DNA of 64,000 bases, from positions 32,317 through 96,316 of the forward strand of contig UBXG01000001.1 in NCBI GenBank assembly GCA_900469475.1. Reading direction: 5' to 3'. The DNA is from Hyphomicrobiales bacterium (GTDB lineage Bacteria; Pseudomonadota; Alphaproteobacteria; Rhizobiales; Rhizobiaceae). Under the pieces are notes generated by a model. It searched no databases, was not told the DNA's origin, and worked only from the letters and a program-made list of their open reading frames with translations. Of this stretch, positions 37,001-45,234 are shown one piece after another (within the stretch, counting starts at the first letter, position 1; each line of letters begins with the position of its first letter). The position numbers and the translations under genes are program-made.

Positions 37001-37986
37001 CTCTGATGGCCGTGCGCATCGTCTCGCGCCTGAAGATGCGCCATCCCGAATGGCCGCTGACGATCGCCGATATGTTCAATCACCCTACCGTGCGCGATCT
37101 GGCGCTGGCGGTCGACGGCAGCCGCGATGAAACTGGCGTCGACGTCGTCTACCTTCGCCGCAATGGTGACCGGCCGGTGCTCTATTGCTTCCCGGGCCTG
37201 CTCGTCAGCACGCGCGAATATATGCGGCTTGTCGACTATCTCGGCCCGGAACAGCCAGCAACCGGCTTCATCTGCTATTCGCTGACGGAAACCAAGACGC
37301 TGAGCACCCGTGTCGAAGACATTACCGCGCGTTACGCCGAAGCCGTGCGCAGACAAGCCAAGGGTCGGCCCTGCGCCTTCCTCGGCTGGTCGTGGGGCGG
37401 ACTACTCGCCTATGAGGCCGCCCGGCAGCTCGGCAACGACATCGATCTGCGTATGATCGGCATGGTCGATGTCTGCGATATGGACGAGGAGTTCACCGTC
37501 GGCATCATGCCGCGCTTCGAAGCAGGCGTCCGCGATCGCACCCATGCCGCCGTTCGGAGCTGGCTTGCGACCACGCCGATGCGCGAGGACTGGAAGAGGC
37601 TGTTCGCCGCCATGGACGAGGAGGTCTACGAACAATTCCTCCATCATATCGTCAAGCATAACGTCAAACTGCCGACGGATGGTCCCGATATCGGCTCGGA
37701 AGAGCATACGTTCTGGATCCTCATCGACAATGCGATGATCTTCCGCAACTACCGCCTGGAGCAATCCGATTTCCGCATCCATGCCTTCGCGGCCGAGGAT
37801 TCTCTCACGCGTGCCCTCAACGTCATCGACTGGCGGCGCTATTCGGCGAATGCCACGGCATCGGAGATCGTCACCGGCACCAACCATCTGACGATCATCG
37901 GCAAGACGCCATTCCATCAGCGTTTCGCCCGGCGGCTCGACCATGCTTTTGCGCCGGCGCCGCTGTCCAAAGACGCCGTCAAGTAA
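34009..37986 (+). CDS. Single-module NRPS with thioesterase (VbsS-like)
   Basis: 1325 aa from ATG 34009, with AAGGAGAT 10 nt upstream; the frame is open further upstream but lacks a ribosome site. Domain order: condensation-like (about 15-430), adenylation (about 455-940), carrier (Ser998 in GGQSLM) and thioesterase (Ser1128 in GWSWGG). The adenylation domain has TSGSTGVPKGV, GYGPTET, YKSGDLGR and the Asp (about 654) that binds the amino group. The condensation motif HHxxxDG reads HAILADA (His150 then Ala), so the catalytic second His is missing and the domain is probably inactive. As with VbsS, one module would load a hydroxy-amino acid, and the thioesterase would join and cyclise several units. 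Confidence 0.9.
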   Translation: MTIHDRNAKAENDTDYLAKCSLSPTQSRIWLLSETGNEVVYGRQILAIVFPPISSDLAREGLSKLSRQHPLITSEFEARAGGAVQQILGNDRFVEIIETKLTASENLDDALTTAAAAEQARPIDLTDGNPARFILLTEEARAVGALFSLHAILADAAALDLLAADFLRNIDGHDPADIAETVLPDAASWMIANGAPRHAAPELVDFWFQRLTAQENIASLPPQTSAGKNTVDEAWFEHMLEVPVQSSADTSGDMLAALGIALRRHTGYGTQRIGLVTRPERQKVAARCEDVLILTPELDGTMMLKDVRNAFVKEIDMAIRQSLPFEALADALIRRDESFDTTGLVKTLLDVRPPLRLLQATSNEVTLRSPIEPPARRDADLVVTVSPASVGKLRIGIGFDPQKHDRKQIIRFADDLTLTLAQLQASPGLQVKHIPFVSPEELDRLSAPYPDAPEPDDGTPIHEVISAQARRRPNAFAVAQGEKSVTHGELEAAANRLAHRLIAMGIGPEKRVAIALEKSIDAIIAILAVLKAGGAFTPVEPDHPEARNRHILTAPGLSLVISRAKHIANLPSEIATPYLNLDAIDLSAESVGAPATTIAPQHLAYVIYTSGSTGVPKGVAVEHGPLAHHCKATLRIYEMSEESCEYPVLPFTSDGGHERWMVPLMAGGGVVLTQDKLATPEDAFAAMKRHGVNNASLPTSYVRGLAEYAGENSEIPRLRLYSFGGEALSQAVFDMITENLKAQLLINGYGPTETIMTPMIWKIPAGTRFEGTVAPIGRGVGDRRIYVLDADLAPVPVGVIGEIYIGGSGLARGYLGQPELTADRFIPDPFTPGERLYKSGDLGRWREDGIVEFAGRVDHQIKLRGFRIEPGEIEAVLRSDQRVAEAVILLHNDGGRSSLVAYVVPREGESLSVTELRRAAMTALPDYMVPQTIMLIDELPMGPNSKLDRAALPAPRIEREMALPANDKEKAILDVWKDILDIGDIGVTENFFDIGGQSLMAVRIVSRLKMRHPEWPLTIADMFNHPTVRDLALAVDGSRDETGVDVVYLRRNGDRPVLYCFPGLLVSTREYMRLVDYLGPEQPATGFICYSLTETKTLSTRVEDITARYAEAVRRQAKGRPCAFLGWSWGGLLAYEAARQLGNDIDLRMIGMVDVCDMDEEFTVGIMPRFEAGVRDRTHAAVRSWLATTPMREDWKRLFAAMDEEVYEQFLHHIVKHNVKLPTDGPDIGSEEHTFWILIDNAMIFRNYRLEQSDFRIHAFAAEDSLTRALNVIDWRRYSANATASEIVTGTNHLTIIGKTPFHQRFARRLDHAFAPAPLSKDAVK

Positions 37987-38018
37987 CCCCCTCTTCGACA
38001 TCATTCTGGAGCTGCACC

Positions 38019-39338
38019 ATGACATCGCACGTGCTCGACCTCGCCGGGGCCGGAATCGGTCCCTTCAACCTCAGCCTTGCCGCTCAGCTCGATTCTATAC
38101 CGCAACTTTCCGTCCACTTCTTCGAACGGCGTCCATCCTTCGCATGGCATCCGGGAATGATGCTGCCGGGTGCGGAAATGCAGACATCCATCCTCAAGGA
38201 TCTGGTGACGGCCACCAACCCGACAAGTCCGTGGAGCTTCCTCTCATATCTCGTTGCGCATAAACGTTTTTATCAGTTTCTCAATGCGGAATATGAAGCC
38301 GTTCCGCGCAAGGAATTCGCCGATTATCTCGGATGGGTCGCACGCGGGCTAACGTCGCTCCGCTTCGGCGCGAGCGTCCGGGAGGTCCATGCCAATGACG
38401 GCTTTTTCTCCATCGCCACCGACGATGGTGCGATCAGCGCTCGCAATCTCTCCGTCGGCGTCGGCAAGATAGCGTCTCGTCCGGCTTGGGCCGAACAGCT
38501 GCCGAAGTCCATGACCTTCCATAGCAGCGAAGCGACGCAACGTATCGGTGATGTCAAAGCGCCCCGCGTTGCCGTCATCGGCGGCGGCCAGAGCGGCGCC
38601 GAGATCATCGATGCACTCCTGGATCTGAACAGGATTTCATCCATCCACTGGATCAGCCGCCGGCCGAATTTCGAGCCGCTCGATGCGACGCCATTCACCA
38701 ATGAGCTCTTCACACCAAGCTACATGGAGCGCTTCCACGGACTTCCCGAAGAGCTGCGGCTCACTCACACACGCAGGCAAGTGCTGGCGAGCGACGGCGT
38801 TTCCGCCTCCACCTTGAAGAAGCTCTATCGCCGGCTCTACGAGCGAAAGCTCGATGCTGCCAGGCACCCCGACCACAGCATATCGCTGCGCCCCTTCCGC
38901 AACGTCATCGCAGCCGAGCAGGATGGTCCCGAAATCACGCTGACCATGCGCAACGGCTTCGATGACAGCATCGAAACACTGACGGTCGATATGGTCGTTT
39001 TTGCAACCGGCTATCGCTTTGTGCTTCCGGAATTCCTGCATTCGCTCGAAAACCGCATCGAGCTCAGCTCCATCGGCGAACCGGTACTCGAAAGCGATTT
39101 CTCGCTCAGATGGGATGGGCCGCGTGATAACCGTATCTTCGTTCTCAATGCCGGACGCCATAGCCACGGCATTGCCGAGCCGCAGCTCAGCCTTGCCGCA
39201 TGGCGCAGCGCGGTCATCGCCAACGCGTTGCTCGACCGCCAGCATTTTGATCTCGATCAGCTCGATCCCATCGTACAGTGGGAAACGCACGGACAGCCCT
39301 CGAACCTTCCCTCTCACATGGGACAGGCAGCGGAATAG
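38019..39338 (+). CDS. Flavin N-hydroxylase for siderophore (IucD-like)
   Basis: 439 aa. DLAGAGIGPFNLSLAAQL binds FAD, VIGGGQSGAEIIDALL binds NADPH, and MVVFATGYRF is the conserved C-terminal motif. The N-terminal part (FAWHPGMMLPGAEMQTSILKD and the following HKRFYQFL) resembles IucD/AlcA/RhbE, which hydroxylate lysine or diamines, more than ornithine N5-hydroxylases of the PvdA type, as far as remembered sequences allow. It makes the N-hydroxy amine for the hydroxamate. It lies 32 bp after the NRPS with GGAG before its ATG. In vicibactin synthesis VbsO, an ornithine hydroxylase, has this place. Confidence 0.88.
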   Translation: MTSHVLDLAGAGIGPFNLSLAAQLDSIPQLSVHFFERRPSFAWHPGMMLPGAEMQTSILKDLVTATNPTSPWSFLSYLVAHKRFYQFLNAEYEAVPRKEFADYLGWVARGLTSLRFGASVREVHANDGFFSIATDDGAISARNLSVGVGKIASRPAWAEQLPKSMTFHSSEATQRIGDVKAPRVAVIGGGQSGAEIIDALLDLNRISSIHWISRRPNFEPLDATPFTNELFTPSYMERFHGLPEELRLTHTRRQVLASDGVSASTLKKLYRRLYERKLDAARHPDHSISLRPFRNVIAAEQDGPEITLTMRNGFDDSIETLTVDMVVFATGYRFVLPEFLHSLENRIELSSIGEPVLESDFSLRWDGPRDNRIFVLNAGRHSHGIAEPQLSLAAWRSAVIANALLDRQHFDLDQLDPIVQWETHGQPSNLPSHMGQAAE

Positions 39339-40058
39339 GTGAAGACGGGCCAACCGGGGGAAGAGACGGTGCAGGTGGAACTTCATAGCCTGCACCTATC
39401 TGACGGGCTTCCCGTACCGGACTCGATTTTGAGCGAAGCAGAAAAAAGCCGTGCCGCAGCGTTCAGATCATGCTCGGCGCGGCGCCTTTTCGTTGCCGGC
39501 CGGGTCCTGTGTCGAAGCGTCATCGCCAATCTGCTTGGCTGCGCCCCGCAAGCACTTTGTCTTGCGATCACCCCTTCCGGCAGACCCTATCTGCGCGATT
39601 ACCCCGACATCGACTTCAATCTGTCGCACACGAAAGATCGCATAGCGCTTGCGATCTGCCGCGGCGCCCGCATCGGCATCGATATCGAGCGTCTCGATGC
39701 ATTTTCGGAGAAGGAAGCCTCCGAGATCATGCCGATGATCCTTTCCGAACAAGAGCTCAATCAGGTGCATCAATTGGATGGACGACATCGCCGCGATGTT
39801 TTTCTCGCCTGCTGGGTTCAGAAAGAGGCTGCGTTGAAATGCTTCGGCCAGGGTTTTCTGGTCGACCCGCAAAGCGTGATACCGACGCCGGGAAATACAA
39901 CCTTAGAAGGCAGATATCAGGTATCAGGCGAAGCGCTATTCATCCATTCGGGCCGGATAAGCGACGGAGAAAGCAGAGGTTTTCAGTGGGCTATCGCGAC
40001 ATCAAACGCTACAGCATGGCCGCAATGGCAGCATCATAAAAGCGGGATTTTCTTCTAG
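39339..40058 (+). CDS. 4'-phosphopantetheinyl transferase (Sfp/VbsP type)
   Basis: 239 aa from GTG 39339, directly after the hydroxylase stop. A second GTG at 39369 has the better ribosome site (GGGGGAAGAG) and may be the true start. FNLSHTKDRIALAI, RIGIDIERLDAF and CWVQKEAALKCFGQGF are the three motifs of Sfp-type transferases, including the Mg-binding Asp/Glu and WxxKEA. It would convert the NRPS carrier Ser998 to its holo form. It is the last gene of the rightward biosynthesis operon. Confidence 0.9.
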   Translation: MKTGQPGEETVQVELHSLHLSDGLPVPDSILSEAEKSRAAAFRSCSARRLFVAGRVLCRSVIANLLGCAPQALCLAITPSGRPYLRDYPDIDFNLSHTKDRIALAICRGARIGIDIERLDAFSEKEASEIMPMILSEQELNQVHQLDGRHRRDVFLACWVQKEAALKCFGQGFLVDPQSVIPTPGNTTLEGRYQVSGEALFIHSGRISDGESRGFQWAIATSNATAWPQWQHHKSGIFF

Positions 40059-40136
40059 ATCCATAAAAAAATTGAAATAAAATCAGGTGGATAAACCATG
40101 ATTTAGGAGATGCTTCACTTTTCGACTCCGCTATCT

Positions 40137-40151
40137 TGACTATCATTGTCA
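40137..40151 (+). promoter_or_regulatory. IRO box and promoter of the sigma factor/fhu operon
   Basis: TGACTATCATTGTCA fits TGA-N9-TCA and is part of a TGAC...GTCA palindrome. It overlaps a -35-like TTGACT (40136-40141), followed about 15-16 bp later by TATAGG. Repressor bound here would block RNA polymerase. It is 71 bp before the sigma factor start, in the 163-bp gap after the phosphopantetheinyl transferase. Confidence 0.6.
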
Positions 40152-40221
40152 TGTTTTATAGGTTCCTCTCAAAAAGAGGGGTACACAGAAATGCAACTTT
40201 GGATTTCAGCGAGAGCCCGAC

Positions 40222-40812
40222 ATGATTGCCAACCATTCGCAGTCGACTTCCAATGCGCAACTCCAAACAGCACTTCACGCCTATCCGAAGCTCCTCTCCG
40301 TCGCACGCAGGATCACAGGCTGCATGAGCTTGGCCGAGGATGTCGTGCAGGAAGTTCTCCTGCAGCTGGTCTCCAAGCCGCTGAACGAGGATATAGCGGC
40401 TCCAACGCCCTATGTTATGCGGATGGTGCGCAATCTGGCGACCGATCATATGCGACGCCGGCAATATGAGCGTGGCCTGTTCGTCGAAGAGGAAGTCGGC
40501 GGCAACACCTCGGCCTATGGAAGCCCGGAGGAGCGCCTTCACGAGGCCGAGGCCTACAAGGCCTTCCGCTGCACGGTCGAATCCATGCCTGCCAGAACCC
40601 GGAAGTTCTACGAGGAGCACTATTTCGACGATATCCCCCAGAACATCATCGCCAGGGAGGCGGGTGTATCCTGCGCCCTTGTTTGCGGCCTTCTGCGGGA
40701 GGCGCATTCGCGGTGCCTCGCCGCTATCTCGCTCGAGGCCGATCATGCTTGCACTGCCGGCAGCAGCCACAGACGAAACCGAACAACACGGGTGCGGGAG
40801 ATGCGGGCCTGA
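40222..40812 (+). CDS. rpoI: ECF sigma factor for siderophore genes (RpoI-like)
   Basis: 196 aa. Region 2 is AEDVVQEVLLQLV and YVMRMVRNLATDHMRRRQYE (sigma2 with the -10 recognition helix). Region 4 is MPARTRKFYEEHYFDDIPQNIIAREAGVS, a helix-turn-helix for the -35. It belongs to the FecI/PvdS/RpoI iron-starvation group. No FecR-type anti-sigma gene is adjacent, as for RpoI of R. leguminosarum, which is controlled by its own iron-responsive transcription. It probably transcribes the biosynthetic operons on either side of 33683-34008. The following GNAT and fhu genes appear to lie in the same transcript. Confidence 0.85.
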   Translation: MIANHSQSTSNAQLQTALHAYPKLLSVARRITGCMSLAEDVVQEVLLQLVSKPLNEDIAAPTPYVMRMVRNLATDHMRRRQYERGLFVEEEVGGNTSAYGSPEERLHEAEAYKAFRCTVESMPARTRKFYEEHYFDDIPQNIIAREAGVSCALVCGLLREAHSRCLAAISLEADHACTAGSSHRRNRTTRVREMRA

Positions 40813-40871
40813 TGGCGGTTCACCGCCATTGCCCGCAAACTGCACTCCATCGCCAGGAAAGGGAAAAATAG

Positions 40872-41345
40872 ATGCAGGAAACCATCGAGATAACCGAATC
40901 CAAAGGCGCCATCTGTCGTGACATCATGTCGGAATTGACCGATTGGTTTACCGACCCCGATGTCATCGAAGCCTGCGCGGGCGCCGTGGAGGCCCTGCCG
41001 ATGTTCGCCTGCGTCGAGGCGGATACTGTGGCCGGCTTCGTGTCGCTGCGCGCCCATCCGCCGGCCGCCATGGAGATTCTCGTGATAGCAACCAGGCGCC
41101 GGCATCATCGCAGCGGCGTCGGCAAGCGATTGCTGGCCGCAGCCGAGACCTTCGCCCGCTCTTCCGATTGCAAGCTTCTGACAGTCAAGACGCTTGCGCC
41201 GCGCGGCAGGGACGAACCGCAATATGAAAAGACCCGTGCCTTCTACGACAGAAACGGTTTCATACGCGCCGAGATATTTCCAACCCTCTGGCGCGAAAGC
41301 GATCCGTGTCTCTTCTTCGTCAAGCCATTGACCTCGATCAACTAA
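40872..41345 (+). CDS. GNAT-family acetyltransferase
   Basis: 157 aa. RRRHHRSGVGKRLL near residue 78 is the acetyl-CoA pyrophosphate-binding motif (RxxGxG/A), and EKTRAFYDRNGF is the C-terminal GNAT block. It sits between the sigma factor (59 bp) and fhuC (59 bp), so it is probably iron-regulated. It may N-acetylate the siderophore amino acid, the step given to VbsC in vicibactin synthesis, or it may detoxify an intermediate. The substrate is not readable. Confidence 0.75.
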   Translation: MQETIEITESKGAICRDIMSELTDWFTDPDVIEACAGAVEALPMFACVEADTVAGFVSLRAHPPAAMEILVIATRRRHHRSGVGKRLLAAAETFARSSDCKLLTVKTLAPRGRDEPQYEKTRAFYDRNGFIRAEIFPTLWRESDPCLFFVKPLTSIN

Positions 41346-41404
41346 CGCATCGCTCACCGGCGACCGGAATTTTAGGAAGCCGGTGGGCTTCAGCAGGAAT
41401 GATA

Positions 41405-42217
41405 ATGAAAAACGATAGGATCACCGGAAACGATCAAAGTCACGCAACGGTCTTCGCGATAGAAGGCCTGCGTTTCGAGGTCGACGGCAAAACCATTCTT
41501 CATCCGCTCGACATCAGCTTCAAGGCGGGCGAGATTTCCGGCCTGGTCGGCCATAACGGCTCCGGCAAATCCACGCTGATCAAACTGCTGGCTCGGCAGA
41601 TTCAGCCGACCGGCGGACGCATCCTGTTCGATGGCGTGGCCGCCGGCTCCTACGATATGCGGGCCTTTGCCCGCGCCGTCGCCTATCTGCCGCAGGACAC
41701 CTCATCGGCGGCCGGCATGACCGTCGAGGAACTCGTCGCCTGCGGGCGCTATCCCTGGCATGGCGCGCTCGGGCGGTTCACCGATCTCGACCGGGAAAAG
41801 GTGGAGATCGCGATGAAGTTGACGCATGTCGATACCTTGGCGGGCCGCATCGTGGATACGCTCTCCGGGGGCGAGCGTCAGCGCGTCTGGATCGCTATGC
41901 TGGTCGCGCAGGACAGCCGCTGCCTGCTGCTCGACGAGCCGACATCGGCGCTCGACATCGCCCACCAGATGGAAATCCTCGGCCTGGTGCGCGAGCTTTG
42001 CCGGACTAAGGATCTGAGCGTCATTCTCGTCCTGCATGATATCAATGTCGCGGCACATTTCTGCGATCATCTGCATGCGCTGAAGCAAGGGCGCCTCATT
42101 GCGGCAGGCCCGTCGCCGACCCTCATGAATGCCGAAACGCTCAATACGATCTACGGCACCAACATGGGCGTCACCGCCCATCCCGTGCACGGAACGCCGC
42201 TTGCCTATGTCATCTGA
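41405..42217 (+). CDS. fhuC: Ferric siderophore ABC importer, ATP-binding protein
   Basis: 270 aa. ATG 41405 is chosen because AGGA lies 6-7 nt upstream; ATG 41399 abuts it. Walker A is GHNGSGKSTL, the signature LSGGERQRVWIAMLV, Walker B CLLLDEPTSALD and the switch His VLHDINVA, all typical of FecE/FhuC proteins. It powers uptake of the ferric hydroxamate through FhuB. Its end overlaps the start of the binding protein gene. Confidence 0.92.
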   Translation: MKNDRITGNDQSHATVFAIEGLRFEVDGKTILHPLDISFKAGEISGLVGHNGSGKSTLIKLLARQIQPTGGRILFDGVAAGSYDMRAFARAVAYLPQDTSSAAGMTVEELVACGRYPWHGALGRFTDLDREKVEIAMKLTHVDTLAGRIVDTLSGGERQRVWIAMLVAQDSRCLLLDEPTSALDIAHQMEILGLVRELCRTKDLSVILVLHDINVAAHFCDHLHALKQGRLIAAGPSPTLMNAETLNTIYGTNMGVTAHPVHGTPLAYVI

Positions 42218-43112
42218 AAGCAGCCTCGAGAACCTGATGCTTTCGCGACGCACGCTGCTTGCCGCCGCGGCGTTTTTTGCCGTTCCGCAAGCGGGAGTGG
42301 CTTCAGGAACCATATCCGGCCCGATCGTCTCCCTCGATTATGGCCTGGCATCAACACTGCTGGCGCTCGGCGTCACGCCCGCCGCCATCGCCTCGCTTGC
42401 CGATTGGGACACATGGGTCGTCGAACCGAAAATGCCCAATGGCGTCGTCGATCTCGGTACCACCAGCGAGATCAATCTCGAGGTCTTGGCAAGCGTCAAG
42501 CCGGCACTGATCCTGACCACGCCCTTTCTTGCGCCTTTGAAGCCGCAACTGGAGGCGATTTCGCCGGTCCTGGAACTGACGATCTTTGCCGAAGGCGGCG
42601 AAGCTTTGCCACGTTCCATCGAGGCGACGCGCCGACTGGCCGACGCTATCGGTCGGCGGCAACAGGCGGAAGAATTCCTTGCCCGGTCGGAACAATTCTT
42701 CGATGACTGCGCAAACCGCGTCAAAAAGCTCCACCCTCCGCCGTTGGCGCTCATCAATTTTGTCGACCCGCGCCATGCTCGCATTTATTGCGGCGCGGGC
42801 CTCTACCAGAACGTCATGACTAGGATCGGGCTAAAAAACGCCTGGACCAAGCCGGGCGACTACTGGGGCTTCGAGACGATCGGGCTGGAGCAATTGGCGA
42901 CGCTCGATCAAAGCTTGCGTCTGATCGCATTCGAACCCCTGCTTCCGCCAAATGTGCTCGACAATCTCCAGGATAGTCCGTTGTGGACCAGCCTTCCCTT
43001 TGTCCGAGCCGGGCGCGTCTCCGTGCTGCCGGGCACCTTGATGTTCGGCATGGTGCAGGAAGCGGAGCGCTTCGCGCGCATATTGCTCGACCATCTGGAA
43101 ACATTCGCATGA
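42207..43112 (+). CDS. fhuD: Ferric siderophore-binding periplasmic protein
   Basis: 301 aa from ATG 42207, overlapping fhuC by 11 nt; ATG 42237 is an alternative. LSRRTLLAAAAFFAVPQAGVA near the N-terminus is a twin-arginine-like signal, as in several FhuD proteins. The mature part has the FhuD/FecB two-lobe pattern (VSLDYGLASTLLALGVTP and the later LINFVDPRHARIYCGAGLYQN). It carries ferric siderophore to FhuB. Its stop overlaps the fhuB start (ATGA). Confidence 0.88.
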   Translation: MSSESSLENLMLSRRTLLAAAAFFAVPQAGVASGTISGPIVSLDYGLASTLLALGVTPAAIASLADWDTWVVEPKMPNGVVDLGTTSEINLEVLASVKPALILTTPFLAPLKPQLEAISPVLELTIFAEGGEALPRSIEATRRLADAIGRRQQAEEFLARSEQFFDDCANRVKKLHPPPLALINFVDPRHARIYCGAGLYQNVMTRIGLKNAWTKPGDYWGFETIGLEQLATLDQSLRLIAFEPLLPPNVLDNLQDSPLWTSLPFVRAGRVSVLPGTLMFGMVQEAERFARILLDHLETFA

Positions 43113-45100
43113 TCCGCACCGAAGCAAATAACGGCCTCGGTGCTCCAGCCGTGGCGCTGACGCTGTTCGCGCTCGCCAGCCTGCTTGCCTGGCATCAACT
43201 GGCGCCTGACCTTTCACGCTTGTTCGAGCAGAAAGCAGGCTACGACCCTCAACGCCTGCTACTCATCTATTCGACGCTGCCGAGGATCGTCACCGCCTTG
43301 CTGGCGGGTGCCGCGCTCTCGCTGTCGGGAAGCCTGCTGCAGCAGGTACTGCGCAATCCGCTCGCCTCGCCCTCCACGCTCGGCATTTCGGCCGGCGCCA
43401 ATCTTGCGCTTGTTGCCGTCATGCTTGCCTTTCCCGCCCTTCAGGGTCTCAGCCGCGATGCTGTTGCCCTGTTCGGGAGTGCCGTGGCCGCTGCAGTCGT
43501 CTTCCTGATCGGCACAAGACGCGGCTTTTCGCCCTTGGCGCTGGTGCTTGCCGGCTTGATCGTCGGCGTCTGGAGTGGAGCGCTTGCCGCCATTCTCGTT
43601 CTGATGAACGATCGCTATCTCTCCGGCCTCTTCATCTGGGGCGCCGGATCGCTGGCGCAGCAAAGCTGGACCATTCCGCTTTCCCTTCTCCCGAAAATCG
43701 CCACACTTGCCATCGCGGCCTTGTTGATGGCGCGGCCGCTCGCACTCATGGAACTTGGCGATAGCGGCGCGAGCGGACTTGGCCTCTCGGTCAAGCGCAC
43801 ACGCATTGCTGCCGTTTGCATCGCAATTGCGCTTGCCGCGATCGTCACCAGCGCCGTTGGCGTTATCGGCTTCATCGGTCTCATCGCGCCGCGCATCGCC
43901 CAGCTCGCCGGCGCTAGACAGATGAAGAGCCAGCTCATCTGGTCACCCCTCATCGGCGCGGGCTTGTTGCTGCTGACCGATGAAGCCCTCGTGATGCTCT
44001 CCGGGGCTTCTTCGACCTTCCTGCCGACAGGCGCTATTACTGCACTGCTAGGCGCACCGTTGCTGCTCCTGATGTTGCCGCGTTTGAAGGCCGTGCAGCG
44101 CAGCGCGCCCTCCCCCTCTCGGAATGCGAGCCGCGCCTTACATACGCCGCGCGTACTCTTGCTTGCATCAGTTCCGGCGCTCGTCCTTCTCCTGGCGGGC
44201 GCAGTCTTCTTCGGGCGTGCACCGGATGGCACATGGACGCTGCTTGCCTATCTCCATTGGCCTGACGTACTACCCTATCGTCTGCCGCGCATCGCCGGTG
44301 CCTTTGCCGCAGGTGCCATGCTTGGCGTCGTCGGCGCGATCCTGCAACGCCTCAGCGGCAATGAGATGGCAAGTCCGGAGGTTCTGGGTATTTCGGCAGG
44401 CGCTACCCTCGGCGTCACCGCCGCTCTATTCCTTCTGCCTGCTCCCGACATGGCCGCCCAACTGGGCTTCGGCGGTATCGGTGCCTTCGCCGTGCTCATC
44501 GCCATCTTCCTATTCGGCATCCGATCCGGTTTCGCGCCGGAACGAGTACTTCTGACGGGCATCGCGCTGGGCGCCATGCTGGATGCCTTCATCAGCGTGC
44601 TGGCCGCGAGCGGCGATCCGCGCGCTATGATCGTCATGCAATGGATGAGCGGATCGACCTATCTCGTTGATACACCAAAGGCAATCTCTGCGCTGATGGC
44701 AGCAATAGCAGGCCTTGCGCTTACCTTTCTGGCTCATCGCTGGCTCGACCTGCTGCCGCTTGGGGCTCAGGCGGCCCAGGCAATCGGCATTCGTGTCAAC
44801 TTTGCCCGCGCCTGCCTCTTTGCCCTTGCCGCAGCCATGACCGCGGCCGCAACCTTGGTCGTCGGCCCCTTGAGCTTCATCGGCCTCATGGGGCCGCATC
44901 TGGCGCGCGAGCTTGGCCTCCGACGCGCGGCTCCTCAGCTTGCAGGTGCAGCACTCGCCGGCGGCAGTCTCATGGTGCTTGCGGATTGGTTCGGCCGGAT
45001 GATCGCCTTTCCCTATCAGATGCCAGCCGGCCTTGTGTCGGCTCTCGTCGGCGCTCCGCTGCTGTTGATGTTGCTGATGAAACGGCGAAGGGCGGCATAG
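43109..45100 (+). CDS. fhuB: Ferric siderophore permease, two fused FecCD domains
   Basis: 663 aa, about twice the size of FecC/FecD and therefore the fused FhuB type, with about 20 membrane segments. Each half has the family block: LPRIVTALLAGAALSLSG with GVIGFIGLIAPRIAQ in the first, and LPRIAGAFAAGAMLGVVG with VGPLSFIGLMGPHLAR in the second. Hydroxamate transporters commonly have this fusion. It is the last gene of the run rpoI-GNAT-fhuC-fhuD-fhuB. No terminator was identified after it. Confidence 0.92.
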   Translation: MIRTEANNGLGAPAVALTLFALASLLAWHQLAPDLSRLFEQKAGYDPQRLLLIYSTLPRIVTALLAGAALSLSGSLLQQVLRNPLASPSTLGISAGANLALVAVMLAFPALQGLSRDAVALFGSAVAAAVVFLIGTRRGFSPLALVLAGLIVGVWSGALAAILVLMNDRYLSGLFIWGAGSLAQQSWTIPLSLLPKIATLAIAALLMARPLALMELGDSGASGLGLSVKRTRIAAVCIAIALAAIVTSAVGVIGFIGLIAPRIAQLAGARQMKSQLIWSPLIGAGLLLLTDEALVMLSGASSTFLPTGAITALLGAPLLLLMLPRLKAVQRSAPSPSRNASRALHTPRVLLLASVPALVLLLAGAVFFGRAPDGTWTLLAYLHWPDVLPYRLPRIAGAFAAGAMLGVVGAILQRLSGNEMASPEVLGISAGATLGVTAALFLLPAPDMAAQLGFGGIGAFAVLIAIFLFGIRSGFAPERVLLTGIALGAMLDAFISVLAASGDPRAMIVMQWMSGSTYLVDTPKAISALMAAIAGLALTFLAHRWLDLLPLGAQAAQAIGIRVNFARACLFALAAAMTAAATLVVGPLSFIGLMGPHLARELGLRRAAPQLAGAALAGGSLMVLADWFGRMIAFPYQMPAGLVSALVGAPLLLMLLMKRRRAA

Positions 45101-45234
45101 TCTCACGTAGCAGTTGCTCCCCGAGCGCGGCATATATGCAAACGGGATGCTTGCTAGCCGAAGGCGGGCAGATTGCTTGCGTTGCTGCACGACCACTTTT
45201 GGGAACTAAGTTCAAACCAAAACACTGGCTTCGA

